A stretch of 64,000 bases of DNA from Chamaelirium japonicum (Eukaryota; Streptophyta; Magnoliopsida; Liliales; Melanthiaceae). The notes beneath the pieces were generated by a model, which saw nothing but the letters and a program-made list of their open reading frames with translations, had not been told where the DNA came from and searched no databases. The stretch is from contig OX393549.1 in NCBI GenBank assembly GCA_947650365.1, positions 37,963,098 to 38,027,097 on the forward strand, in the 5' to 3' direction. Shown here one piece after another: positions 31,079 to 41,815 of the stretch (position 1 is the first letter of the stretch; each line of letters opens with the position of its first letter). Made by a program: the position numbers and the translations under genes.

Positions 31079-32632
31079 CTACTGATACAAGGACTCCACC
31101 AAGCCCATACGGGTTACATGGCTTTGAAATTTTTTTGGTGCAAGTCCCTTGGTGAGAGAGTCTGCTACCATCAGCTCTGTGCGAACATACGGGATCTCCA
31201 CCACTTCCCCTTTGACTTTCTCGTAGACAAGCATATACTTGATATCTAAGTGCTTGTTACGTCTGGTAATCTTCTCATTCTTGACATGCTGACAAACAGT
31301 CTCATTGTCACAGAAAATTGGCAAAGGCTTTTGGATCGAATCCACAATGCCTAAGCCTCCAACGAAGTTCTTCAGCCAAAGAGCATGCTTTGTAGCCTCA
31401 TAGCAAATAACATACTCTGCATGCATAGTAGAGTCAGTCACAATTGACTGTTTGGAGCTTTTCCACGAAATAGCTCCTCCCGCCATCAGGAAAACATATT
31501 CCGAAATGGATTTCAGGGTGTCTTTACAGCCAGCAAAGTCTGAGTCGGTGTAGCCAATCACCTGAAGCTCACTGCCCTGCCTGTAGGTAAGCATGAACTC
31601 TTTGGTACGCTGAAGATACCTCAGAACTTTCTTAGATGCACGCATATGAGCTACACCCGGATTCTGCACATAACGACCCAACATCCCAACAGCAAAACTG
31701 ATGTCTGGTCGAATACAAGTCATAGCATACATGACGCTCCCCACAATGGAAGCGTACTCATCTGTATCCACTTGATTCCTCTTAGCCTGATTCTTGGGAC
31801 ACTGATCCTGGGAAAATACATCTCCCTTTAGTACTAGTGCCTCACCCGGAGCACACCTATCCATCCTGAACCTCTTCAAGTACTTCTCAATATAAGCTGC
31901 CTGTGAGAGTCCCAGAATTCCTGCTGCTATGTCTCTGTGAATCTTGATCCCAAGCTCATAGTCTGCTTGACCCATGTCCTTCATATCGAATTTTTTCGAT
32001 AAGAAGTGTTTAGCATCATGGAGCATGTGAATGTCATTACTCGTCAAGAGAATATCATCAACATAGAGGACGAGTACGACAAACCTGCTCCCACTGGCCT
32101 TTAGATATATGCATCTGTCAGCCATATTCTCTTAGAAACCATACTCTATAGCAACCTGATCAAACTTCAGGTACCACTGCCTGGAAGCCTGCTTCAGCCT
32201 ATAAATAGACTTCCTCAATTGGCAAACCAGTTGTTCGCTCCCACTGACTGCAAAGCCCTCTGGCTGTGACATATAAATGTCCTCTGTCAGATCACCATTC
32301 AAAAACGCTGTTTTAGCATCCATCTGGTGCAATTCCAAGTTGTGGTGGGCTACAATGGCCATAATCACTCTCAAGGAGTCCTTAGTGAAAACCGGAGAGT
32401 AAGTCTCACCAAAGTCAATACCCTCCTTCTGTCTAAAACCTTTAGCCACCAGTCTGGCCTTGAATCTCTCGATCTTGCCATCAGCATCTCTCTTGGTCTT
32501 AAAGATCCACTTGCATTCCACCTTTTTTTGGTTTTCTGGTATCACAACAAGATCCCAAAAATGATTCTTCTCCATAGATTGCAACTCCTCTCTCATAGCC
32601 TCCAGCCACTGTCGAGATTCATTGCAACCCAT
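31079..32632 (-). pseudogene. Copia reverse transcriptase and RNase H
   Basis: From 32,632 the frame gives the RT N-terminal part (EAMREEL, CKWIFKTKRD, ARLVAKGFRQKEGIDF, MDAKTAFLNGDL) up to a TAA at 32,132-32,134. The next frame from 32,125 continues with LYVDDILL (catalytic YVDD), then RNase H with YTDSDFAG, MHAEY, FCDNETV and KHLDIKY, ending in SLTKGLAPKKF. All catalytic acidic residues I looked for are present; the stop between the two halves is the main lesion. A frameshift upstream of 32,632 separates this part from the integrase C-terminus. Confidence 0.93.
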
Positions 32633-32706
32633 GGCTTCACGGAAGGAAGTAGGTCAGTAATATCAGATCCCTCACTCTGAATCTCCTGAAAATAGACCTC
32701 ATAATA

Positions 32707-33834
32707 TTATGGGATAGCTGACCTACGCTGTCGATCTGACCTCCTCGGTTGGACTGGCTCTACTGGAGTATCTAAAACCGGTACAGCCTGAACTGGCAGT
32801 GGGTCAACCTTAGCTACTATCTCAGCAGGTGCTGGTGTCGTATCTGCTATAATGTCTGGTTGAATAATTGAAAAAAATTGCACTGGCACAACACCTTCCG
32901 AAGAGTTCCCTCTGAATAGAGTATCAAATGGTCGTTGGCTCCCACTGAATTCTGCATCCTCCAGAAATACAGCCCTATTGGTCTCCACTATCTCCAATGG
33001 TCTGGAAGGACAGTAGAACCGAAAACCCTTCGATCTCTCAGGATAGCTAATAAAGAAACATCGAACTGTGCAGAAATCAAGTTTCTTTATTTCTGGATTA
33101 TAGAGCTTAGCCTCTGCCGGGCAACCCCAAACATGCAAATGATGGAGGCTAGGAGCCAAACCTTTCCATCTCTTGTAAGGGGTTTCTGGGGCAGCTTTGC
33201 AAGGCACACGATTCAGAATATAAACAGCTGTCTTCAAAGCTTCTCCCTAAAACTTCTCTGGAAGAGAAGAGTGACTCATCATGCTACGAACAGCCTCTTG
33301 ATAAGTCCTATTCTTCCTCTCTGCCACACTGTTCTGTTCAGGAGTGCCAGGTGTGGTATACTGGGGAACAATCCCCTGCTGCCTCAGATACTCAGAGAAA
33401 GGGTCATGATTCACACCATCCTGATTCATCCTTCCAAAATATTCTCCTCCACAATCTGAGCGAACTACCTTGATCTTCTTATCAAGTTGTTTCTCCACCT
33501 CCAACTGATATGTCTGAAAGACTTCCAAAGCCTCTGACTTGTGGTGGAGAAGATATACATAAGTATATCTAGAGAAGTCGTCAATGAATGTGATGAAATA
33601 ACTATGACCACCACGAGCTTTGACTGGGAATGGACCACAAATGTCTGTGTGGATCAATTCTAAGAGTTCTGAAGCTCTAGTAGCTGTGAGTTTTCTCTGC
33701 TTAGTCATCTTCCCTCTGAGGCAGTCCACACAAGTACCAAAGTCTGAAAAAACCAGACTAGGTAGAATCTCATCTTTCACCAAGGCATCTACTCTCTTTC
33801 TAGAGATGTGGCCTAATCTCTTGTGCCAAAGCAC
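32707..33834 (-). pseudogene. Copia integrase
   Basis: The zinc-binding HHCC region begins LWHKRLGHIS and ends with CVDCLRGK. The catalytic core has the first Asp in HTDICGPF, the second in VRSDCGGEY and the Glu in PEQNSVAERKNRT, so the DDE triad is intact. An in-frame TAG at 33,247-33,249 splits the core from the C-terminal part (TAVYILNRVPCKA, LHVWGCPAEAKLYNP), which ends at a TAA near 32,707. The expected residue at 33,247 is Trp (EKFWGEAL in related elements), consistent with a G-to-A change. Confidence 0.92.
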
Positions 33835-33900
33835 ATCAGAATCCTCTGCTAGAAAGGAACGCTTCGACTTGGATATAGTAGCATCTAGTGGCTCAGATAA

Positions 33901-34428
33901 TCAAGAGACATAAGTAGAACATAAAGATAATATGAATAAACCATCCACTAGAAAACTACTGCCAACAATCATACCATTCAGAGAAATAACTAGACCGTTC
34001 TGACTAAAAGCAAACACATATCTAGAGTCTGATAATCTACTAATAGAAAGCAAATTCCGCCTGAAGGTCAGAATATAGAAAGTGTCCTCCAACACCAGAA
34101 TGTGACTTGAATCCAGCACCAAGCCGTAGCTGCAAACCGCCTCCACTCTCATCGAGTCATCATTGCCGAGGAAAAGCCTATCCTCCGGCCTGGATTTTCT
34201 TCTGCTCTTGAGCCCCTGCAAAGTGTGGGACACATGAACAGAAGCTCCTGAATCGACCCACCAAGAATCTGACGGTATATCTACAGCATTAGACTCACAA
34301 CAGACTAAAGCCGTACCTCCAGAAGACTGTGCCTCAGCATTCTGCTTGACTCTGCAGTCTTTCATCAAATGCCCTGGCTTCCCACAGTGCCAACATCCAG
34401 AGGCCTGTGACTTCTTGCCTTTGACCAT
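33901..34428 (-). pseudogene. Copia nucleocapsid zinc knuckle and protease
   Basis: A CCHC knuckle, CWHCGKPGHLMKDC, is followed by the aspartic protease with WWVDSGASVHVS (catalytic DSG). An in-frame TGA at 33,901-33,903 separates it from integrase and another stop (34,492-34,494) from gag; without them gag through integrase would be one frame. Confidence 0.92.
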
Positions 34429-34491
34429 CTGCTTGTCCTTGGCCTGAAACTGCTTCTGGAACTTCCCTTTCGGTTTGAAGGTCTGCTTCTG

Positions 34492-35163
34492 CTACTGAAG
34501 TTTCGGCTTAAATGGCTTCTTCCCAGAACCACCAAAGCCTAAATTAGCAGACACCTTCTTTCCTCCCTTCAGTCTCTCTTCCTCAGTTACACATAGGGTG
34601 ATAAGCTGATTGAGATCCCACTTGATCTCCTGAGCATTGAAGTTCACCTTGAAGGTGTCGAAAGACTTAGGTAGAGAGATCACTGCAATATAGACTAGAA
34701 GCTCCTCCTCAAACTGAAGACCCTGCTCTCTGATTCCTATGGCCAGCTTCGAGAGCTTAAGAATATGCTCACGAACGCTACCACTACCGTCATACTTCAG
34801 ATTCATGATCTGAAGCATATTGTTATACAACAGGGACTTCTTGGTACCCGCGAACTGGATTTTCAGTAATGCTATCAACTCTGCTGCAGTCTCAGTCTTG
34901 GCAATGCCACCTCGAAGCTCCTCGCTAATGGTGGCCCTGATCATCATCATAGAAAGACGGTTCGTTTTCTCCCACTTAGCAAAGTGGGTCTTCTAGGCCT
35001 CGGAAGAAGAGTCTGTAAGCTCTGCCGGCTTTGGCTCCGTAAGCACAAAGTCATAATCCATACAACCAAGCAAGATCTCAATATTCATCTTCCAAGATGA
35101 ATAATTAGAGCCATTCAGGGGCTCAATACCAGCTAGATTCTTCGAAATAGCTAACAAATCCAT
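34492..35163 (-). pseudogene. Copia gag
   Basis: The start ATG at 35,163 gives MDLLAISKNLAGIEPLNGSN and a WKMNIEILLG motif typical of Copia gag. A TAG at 34,993-34,995 interrupts it before KTHFAKWEK. The frame then runs through LLYNNMLQIMNLKY and SLPKSFDTFKV to a TAG at 34,492-34,494, after which the same frame continues into the zinc knuckle. Confidence 0.9.
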
Positions 35164-36961
35164 CTCTGAAAAGAGAATTACAAATTTAGTGATAGTTCGA
35201 TACTATTCACAAATATATGTTGATATGAATTAGGGGTTATAATTCAAATCAACCGAAGAGAACTTCATGTGCTAATTTCTCTTCTAGGACAACTCCCTCA
35301 CACCATCAAGACTCAGCTTTGGCCAGATCCCTTGATGTGCTTCAGTTTCCTAAGTCACGTATAGAAACGTGCACAGACCTAGTCAGTTGTAATAGGGTTG
35401 AGTCGGACACTATCCAACACCTTTGGGCAGAAGGGTTATCCTATCTTCCCCAATCACAGGCTACTATTCTGCTCATTCTACTACACTCAGTAGTCTGAAA
35501 CACCTTTGGGCAGAATCAAACCCAAGTACAATAGGATGCCTAGTGACCCTAGCGGAAGTCCTCCAATCCGACTACCCATAATCTCCATGAGTTGCCTACC
35601 TTTGGGCAAATCCGACTCATTTCAAAAATGGGCCTTAGACGGTCACTTGGTCTTCTCTAAACCCCATGGAAGACCTAACATATAGTATAATGCCAATATA
35701 TACCCAATAGGGTTCAATGGCAGCCATCAGCTGTCAATTGCATATTATGTGTGTGCCTACTAGCAAAGAAGCATGAAACCTTTAATATCATCAGGGCACA
35801 TTTACAATTGCAGCATGACTACCTTACACATGTAATAAAATCAATAATTTAAAATTGGCACAAGATGACATATTGGAACATTAAAATATTTACTATTTGT
35901 ATCATATATGCATCAAGTTGTAAAACAGTCCGAATTTGAGAAATCGGACCGTACCGATGTGTCCAGAACGACTCAATTAGTCAAGATTCATATATGGATC
36001 GATCAGATCGGACCCCGATTGAGCCTTTATTCACAGGACTAAAACCAACGGCCCAGATTAAACAGAAACATGATAAACAGCATCAGAACTCACTGGGCCA
36101 GGATCTGGGCTCAGGTTGGGCCTTGGCCTGCCCAAACCAGGAGCTGGGCTCAGGTTGGGCCTGGGCCTGCCTGAACCAGGATCTGGGCTCAGGTCTAGAT
36201 CTGGTCTGGGCTGGGCTCAGGTCTGGGCTTGTATATGGGTTCGGGTCTGGGTCGGCCCAGAATTTGGGCCTGGGCCTGGGCCCGAACCAGTGCTTCGGGT
36301 GGGGTCTGGATCAGACCAGTCGGGTCGGGTCTGGATCAGTTGGGTTTTGAAACCCAATAAAACAAAACCGGGTTTTATAAAAAATCGGGTTTAAAACCCA
36401 ATTCAACATGTCGGGTCGGGTATGATGTGATAATCGGGTTTAAATCTGAATGAACTAAAAACAAGTAGAAGCACTGTGCTTCTTCCCTGACTTTGTCGGG
36501 AAAAACCCTAACCTGCCGCCACCCTTCCCCACGCCCACACGCAGCCGCCGCCTGCGCGCCGCCGGGGCCGACCGCCGAAGCTGGCCACCGCTGCTGCTAC
36601 GCGCTGTAGCCCGCCGCCGCGCCCGCCGCTGCTCGCACGCCGGAGCCCGCCGCCTGTGCCCGCGCTGTGCGCCGGAGCTAGCCGCCGCGCCCGCTGCTGT
36701 CGCCGGCGGTTGTGGTTGCTGCGGCTGTGGGAGCTCGAAACCTTGGCCCGGGATCAGACCTCCGACGGGATCGATCGCTTCGTTTGGCCGGTGAGGGGGG
36801 TTCTCATCGGGTCTATGATGGGATCAAGATCCCATGGCCATGGCCGGTCGGAATCGATTCAAAAAATGGGAACAAAATCACTGATGAGATTAGATCTCGA
36901 CGGAAATGATAGAACACTCAAGGAATCGTCATCCGAGAACGACGAACAAGATCTAAACCTT
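35164..36961 (-). other. Copia 5' leader, long and non-coding
   Basis: This is 1.8 kb between the primer site and gag. About 36,100-36,340 has a run of GGGCTCAGGT/TGGGCCT(G)GGCCTG repeats, and 36,510-36,720 is strongly GC-rich with CCGCCGC words. Positive-strand frames here (such as 36,656-37,054) run into the LTR and are not genes. Confidence 0.6.
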
Positions 36962-36974
36962 GCTCTGATACAAT

Positions 36975-37400
36975 TGTTGGGTTTTCTACACGAGAACAAC
37001 CCCGATCGACAGACCGAGATCGTCGTTTTGGATGAAGAACATACCTTCGTGTGACGAAAGAGATCGTTCGCAATACGGGGTGAAGATCTTCCACACGCTG
37101 CCATCTTCCGCGGATTCGATGGGTCCTCCTGAATCCCTCTGGATTCACAACGGCGGATCTGAAGACATGCGTATGGGGACTTCACCCCTGCACATCTATT
37201 TATAATAGATGTGTCCAACCGGTAGACGCAACCCATCAGGGCATCTACCGATTATTGGGTGCACATGAGAATGAGGCTAGGTTCACCACCAACCCTGTCA
37301 AGCCTCTTGGTTGAGTCGCCCGGTCTGACCAGGACTGCGACAACCAACCCGGTCCACCTAGTTCAGTAACTCTCTCGTAAAGGGCCATCAAAAACCAACA
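36975..37400 (-). repeat. Copia 5' LTR
   Basis: Its termini and 426-bp length match the LTR at 29,902-30,327. The primer-binding site follows directly on the minus strand. Confidence 0.95.
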
Positions 37401-37404
37401 TGTC

Positions 37405-38510
37405 AATCTGGTCCTTTGGAGAAAGCACCTTGCTTTGCTCGATCTGTCAACGCCATGTCCTTCAAGGGTCTGAGGGCCAAGCCGGGCCCAGTTTTCATAA
37501 GCCCTCCAAGATGAGAGCTGGACCAGGAAAACCTATGGCCCGACCATTCTAGACCCTGCCCTCCATATACATAAAATATATAATATATATAATACTTATT
37601 AAGGGGCTATATCAACGGCTAAGTTGGACTAATCAGTAATTAATCGGTCAACTCGTTGTAACCCTATAGGAATTGGAGTTATCCAGTTTGGATATATTAG
37701 TATTAGAAGTATTAGATAACACTCAAGAGACTTATAATACTTTTTAAGTTGTATTATCAGTCTCAAGCACGAATAAATGAATGGGGTTTTAAATGAATGT
37801 CAAAAGCTTAAAGGCACTGGAATAAGAGTAGTTTAGGAAGAAAAAAAAATAACAATTTCTTAATGATCTAACTGAATAAATACATGTGTTAATGACCTAA
37901 CTTGGCCCTTGATCGGTTCTGGCCCAGCCCTGGTCCTTGAAGGGTCGAGTTAGGACCCATCATTTTCTAGCCCTAAAGGACTAGGACAGAACTAAAGCCT
38001 ACCTCCTAAAATAAAGGGTTGGACCCGATTTGACCATGCCCTTTGACAAGCCTATGCATGTGGCTGTTAAACCAAGTCCAACCCCAGGGTAAAGAGGATG
38101 GGCCGGTGGCTCATCTCGTGGGCCAGCACGGCCCATCTGACACACCCTACTAGGTTGTCTGTCCCTTATGTGTGTGTTGATAAGGACGTGCACAGGGTGC
38201 ACTCCCCACCTCTTCAAAGACCTCCACATGGTTCTAATGGGGGTTTCTTTGGTGGGGGATGAAACAAAATGGAAGGTGATCTCTCCCATTCACTGAATCT
38301 GAGGTTGGATGCGTCGTTTTCATGCAGCAACAGTGTATCTTTTGGGACCTTGTGTATGATTGGGGGAAACATTATCATATAGCCTTCTCTTTCTTTCTTT
38401 TTTTGGTAAAAAAAATCATCATCTATATAATTGATTTTATTTTAATTTTTTTTTTTTTTGTTATTTTTCGATTTCTCGGGCTCGCTTGGGGTTCGACTAG
38501 TTTATAATAT
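37405..38510. other. spacer, no gene seen
   Basis: AT-rich in the centre (37,560-37,900) with short frames and T-runs near 38,390-38,460. Nothing recognisable. Confidence 0.45.
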
Positions 38511-38745
38511 AAGGAGGTGTTTGGCATCGTGCCGAGCTTGCCGTTTCTGTTCCGTTTTAAAAGTAACGGCTAGTATTTGTTTCGCTGGACTAAAGAGATG
38601 GAAACATGATTTTTTCATTCCAGCTATTTCTTGCCAAATGGACGTTGAACCACCCGAATTAACACTAAAAATGCTAAATTATCAGAATACCCTCTTCCGG
38701 CTGAGATTTGAGCGGAACAGCTGTTCCGCATGCCAAACACCCCTT
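38511..38745. mobile_element. small TIR MITE (GGNGGTGTTTGGCA ends)
   Basis: The left end is AAGGAGGTGTTTGGCA and the inverted right end AAGGGGTGTTTGGCA, terminal repeats of about 15 bp with one mismatch. They are of the GG-GTGTTTGG kind common in Tourist/PIF-Harbinger and some hAT MITEs. The flanking TAA/TTA is suggestive of Harbinger but not an exact duplication. Near the right end lies a perfect 18-bp palindrome (38,712-38,729). Confidence 0.65.
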
Positions 38746-40139
38746 ATACGTGGGGGCTCTTACGTGGCACTTGTTGCGTTTTGGCACAACTCCACCCTAT
38801 ATGATTTGGATGTTTAATGGACCAATGGATAATAATTGGGCCCAGAGGTATGTGGTTAATAACCCTCGGATCGAACGCAATTTGATAGGTGTTAGGATTG
38901 ATCTAGGGTTTGAGGTGGAGGAGTCTTCAAGCTTTCCCACAACTTTCTTCCTCCTATGGGTAATACTAGGGCCCACGACTATCTCTTCTCGTAGATGATC
39001 TCCGAACACCTTCGTAGCAGTCGTCGACGAGTTTCCCACCGTTTCGATTACCTTGACGACATTAACCCTAGAGCCACCCTTGCTCTCTTTAAATAGGAGA
39101 GCAAACACATATCCATAGGAGTCCCAAAACCGTCCGAAAAACCCAGCTCGCGCGCGACTTGATTCGTGCCGCACAGCCCGACTTCACCCTGCTAGGCGAG
39201 GCAATAGTTCTCCCGGACGACTTCTCTATGTGCTCTGTCCGCACCACCGCTTGAGATCTCGTCCGGGCGAAAATTCCTGCACTATGTCCTGTAACTCGTC
39301 TTCAGGTGTGCGTTTTAATGGACCAAATCCAGCAGCAGACCCTTACAGTGTCAGCGACATACGATTTGGGGGGGGGGAGTACAGTTATGTCAACTTGGTG
39401 GTCCCCTCTCGAGACCACCCCTATCTGGATGTCACATTAGTACAGTTATATGGATAAGCTTCTGAAAAGAAAAAAGAAATTGCACCATATGAGTTACGAA
39501 CTCGTGATTAAGCATGCATTACTCGACAAAGTAAGGAGAAAGAAATTTGACATGAGCAAAACGAGCCAAAAAAAAAATGACAGAAACGGGATTGCTCCCC
39601 ACTTGAAACTTGTGTGCATGCCAGCTCATACCCACCAACGCCCGACAAATAAGCGAGAATCATGCATTGTACGATAGAGGAATCAATCATTGTAACAACT
39701 GTGATTTTCTAAAAAAAGAATTATTGTAAAAACCTCCGACCACCATCCACCCCAACCACCAGCCACCACCCGTCGCCAACCGTCACCCCTGCCAGGCACC
39801 GACTGCCCACCGCTACCCCATCAGTCACAACCAGTCACCGCCTCCATCACAAGTAGCGACGGGTTGTAGTCGATGGGGCAGCGGTAGACGGCGTTCAACC
39901 AGTGGCGCGGGTCCGATGGTGGGTGGTGGCATCCTTTTAGGGTTCATCTCATGGCTCATAGATCTTGGCCATTGAAACCAGGATCGTCACATGTCGCTCC
40001 CGAAATCGATAGTGACTGAAAGGAGAGACGATCATCAGTGGAGAGGAGTCGAATACGTCCGGGTATATAGGGTTTTCACTATGTTACCGAATAAGGCTGC
40101 TGATGGGGCCGAATCAGACCAAGGCATGTTTGAATCCAT
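38746..40139. other. spacer with retroelement-like leader fragment
   Basis: On the minus strand about 39,310 to 38,860 resembles in layout the LTR-like block at 8090-9123: CCGGGAG wording, a TTTAAAGAGAGCAAGGGTGG zone and a TCTAGGGTTAATG leader. It has no gene. A C/A-rich zone at 39,730-39,850 is low-complexity. Confidence 0.35.
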
Positions 40140-40375
40140 CCCGCATGGAATTAAAGCCCTTAACTTAGTTACCCCGAACCACGGTGAGCCGCCATCAACA
40201 CCTGTTATTTTCATTCAAAAGGACGGTTCTAGATTGTTGAGATCTACAGGGCACCAGGTGAACCCCAGAGGGCTCCCATCATAAGGGCCGGCTGATCTAA
40301 CGAGTGGGGACAGGTGGTGATAGTTGGATCCTGAACCACGGTGATTCCGTGGTTCGGGCCACCTATTTCAAGTCC
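40140..40375 (+). repeat. second copy of the 18,835-19,075 dispersed repeat
   Basis: It carries TAAAGCCCTTAACTTAGT, CATCAACACCTGTTATTT and GATCTACAGGGCACC in the same order as the other copy, ending with ACCACGGTGATTCCGTGGTTCGG, a self-complementary block. Confidence 0.65.
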
Positions 40376-40535
40376 TATTAGATTAATATTTATATATAAA
40401 CCCTTGACTTATCCAAATCTTACAAATCGACCCATGAAGTTAGCTGACATCCAAACTTAAAAAATATATTCTTAAAATCTCTCTCGATTTGGATGTCAGC
40501 TAACTGCAAGGTTCGTTAAGGAAGAATTTGAGGGC

Positions 40536-40924
40536 TGTTACATTGAGCTGTCCGCTGCGGTATGAGAAAATGAGCTGCGGGTATTTTGACCCCCCTAGAA
40601 GTTTTGGAATTTGATGAAATTTGGTGAAGGTGTTGTCTAGGGTAAGATGATCATCCTCACCAATTTTCATCTTATTCCAAAACTTCTAGGGGGGGTCAAA
40701 TGGTCGAGCAAAATCTGCAGATTTTAACGTTGACTGCTGACGACAAATTTTGCTTCGACCATTTGACCCCCCTAGAAGTTTTGGAATGTGATGAAAATTG
40801 GTGAGGATGATCATCTTACCCTAGACAACACCCTCACCAAATTTCATCAAATTCCAAAACTCCTAGGGGGGTAAAAATACCGCAGCTCACTTTCTAAACC
40901 GGCAACTCACAGCTCACTGTAACA
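40536..40924. mobile_element. foldback element with arms of about 180 bp
   Basis: The left arm starts TGTTACATTGAGCTG and the inverted right arm TGTTACAGTGAGCTG. After a diverged stretch both run through GAGCTGCGG, ACCCCCCTAGAAGTTTTGGAA (or one-base variants), GGTGTTGTCTAGGGTAAGAT and GATCATCCTCACC to a loop of about 25 bp near 40,710-40,740. The arms are almost identical, so the strand could form a long hairpin. It is non-coding, and no target duplication was identified. Confidence 0.85.
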
Positions 40925-40930
40925 TTTTTA

Positions 40931-41045
<115 letters not shown>

Positions 41046-41394
41046 CGGGGTATGAGCTGACAGCCCAATTCTTAATTTGGGCTGTCAACTAACAGTAGCC
41101 CTATCTCCCATCACAACCATTGATTTAAAAATAAAAAAAATACTGATCCCTCTCTCTCTCTCTCTCCCTTTCCCTCTCTCTCTCTCTCTCTCTCGTGAGC
41201 GTAGGCCCGTCCCCGACCACCTCCACCTCTCGCTCCAGCTGCCCCCTCCGGCACCGGCTCCCCCGCGACTTCCTTCCCCTCTCCCTCCGGCATCACCCCC
41301 TCCGATCTCCGACAGCACCCTTCGGCGCGGATCCATCTTCCCCTCTCCCTCCGGTGCTGCTCTCTCTCTCTCTCCCTCTCCCTCTCTCTTGCGA

Positions 41395-41513
41395 GCGCAG
41401 GCAGCCGCACCGCAGCCGTCTGATGCACCGCTGCGTGCAAGCGATGCACGCAGCGCGTGCATCAGACGGCTACGGTACAGTGCCGCACGTATCACATGCC
41501 GCATTATAGCATG
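41395..41513. repeat. partial copy of the neighbouring foldback sequence
   Basis: It contains CCGCAGCCGTCTGATGCACC, its inverted partner GTGCATCAGACGGCT, and an end CACATGCCGCATTATAGCAT that matches the outer arm of the element at 41,571-41,710. The left outer arm is missing. Confidence 0.6.
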
Positions 41514-41517
41514 CCCC

Positions 41518-41559
<42 letters not shown>

Positions 41560-41570
41560 TAGAGAGAGAA
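41514..41570. repeat. (AT)n-(GA)n microsatellite between foldback copies
   Basis: A TA run passes into a GA run. The next foldback copy starts immediately after it. Confidence 0.85.
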
Positions 41571-41710
41571 ATGCTATAATGCGGCATGTGGTAAGTCCGG
41601 CACTATACCGCAGCCGTCTGATGCACTGCTGCGTGCATGTGATGCACGCAGTGCGTGCATCAGACGGCTGCGATGCAGTGCCGCACGTACCACATGCCGC
41701 AGCATAGCAT
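41571..41710. repeat. foldback hairpin sequence of about 140 bp
   Basis: The left arm ATGCTATAATGCGGCATG and inner CGCAGCCGTCTGATGCAC pair with the right arm, which ends CATGCCGCAGCATAGCAT, over about 65 bp with some mismatches. It is flanked by AT/GA microsatellites on both sides. It could be a MITE or an inverted duplication, and it encodes nothing. Confidence 0.7.
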
Positions 41711-41712
41711 GC

Positions 41713-41789
<77 letters not shown>

Positions 41790-41815
41790 AAGAAAGGGGG
41801 AGAGAGAGAGATATA
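41711..41815. repeat. (AT)n-(GA)n microsatellite
   Basis: About 48 bp AT then about 50 bp GA-rich. This is the third AT-to-GA compound tract within 900 bp. Confidence 0.9.

Larger units (their letters stand above)
29902..37400 (-). mobile_element. complete but inactivated Ty1/copia retrotransposon
   Basis: Two 426-bp LTRs bound a 6.6-kb interior with gag, protease, integrase, RT and RNase H in Copia order on the minus strand. The primer site (minus strand TTGTATCAGAGCA, 36,962-36,974) fits initiator-Met tRNA, and the purine tract AAGTGAGAGAT abuts the 3' LTR. At least five in-frame stops and one frameshift break the polyprotein, so it is non-autonomous now. The flanks carry ATGTC at 29,897-29,901 and at 37,400-37,404, the latter overlapping the last base of the LTR. 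Confidence 0.95.

Noticed and set aside
36656..37054. 132-codon GC-rich plus-strand gene
   Set aside because: It lies in the leader of the Copia element and runs into its LTR on the opposite strand; no domain is present.
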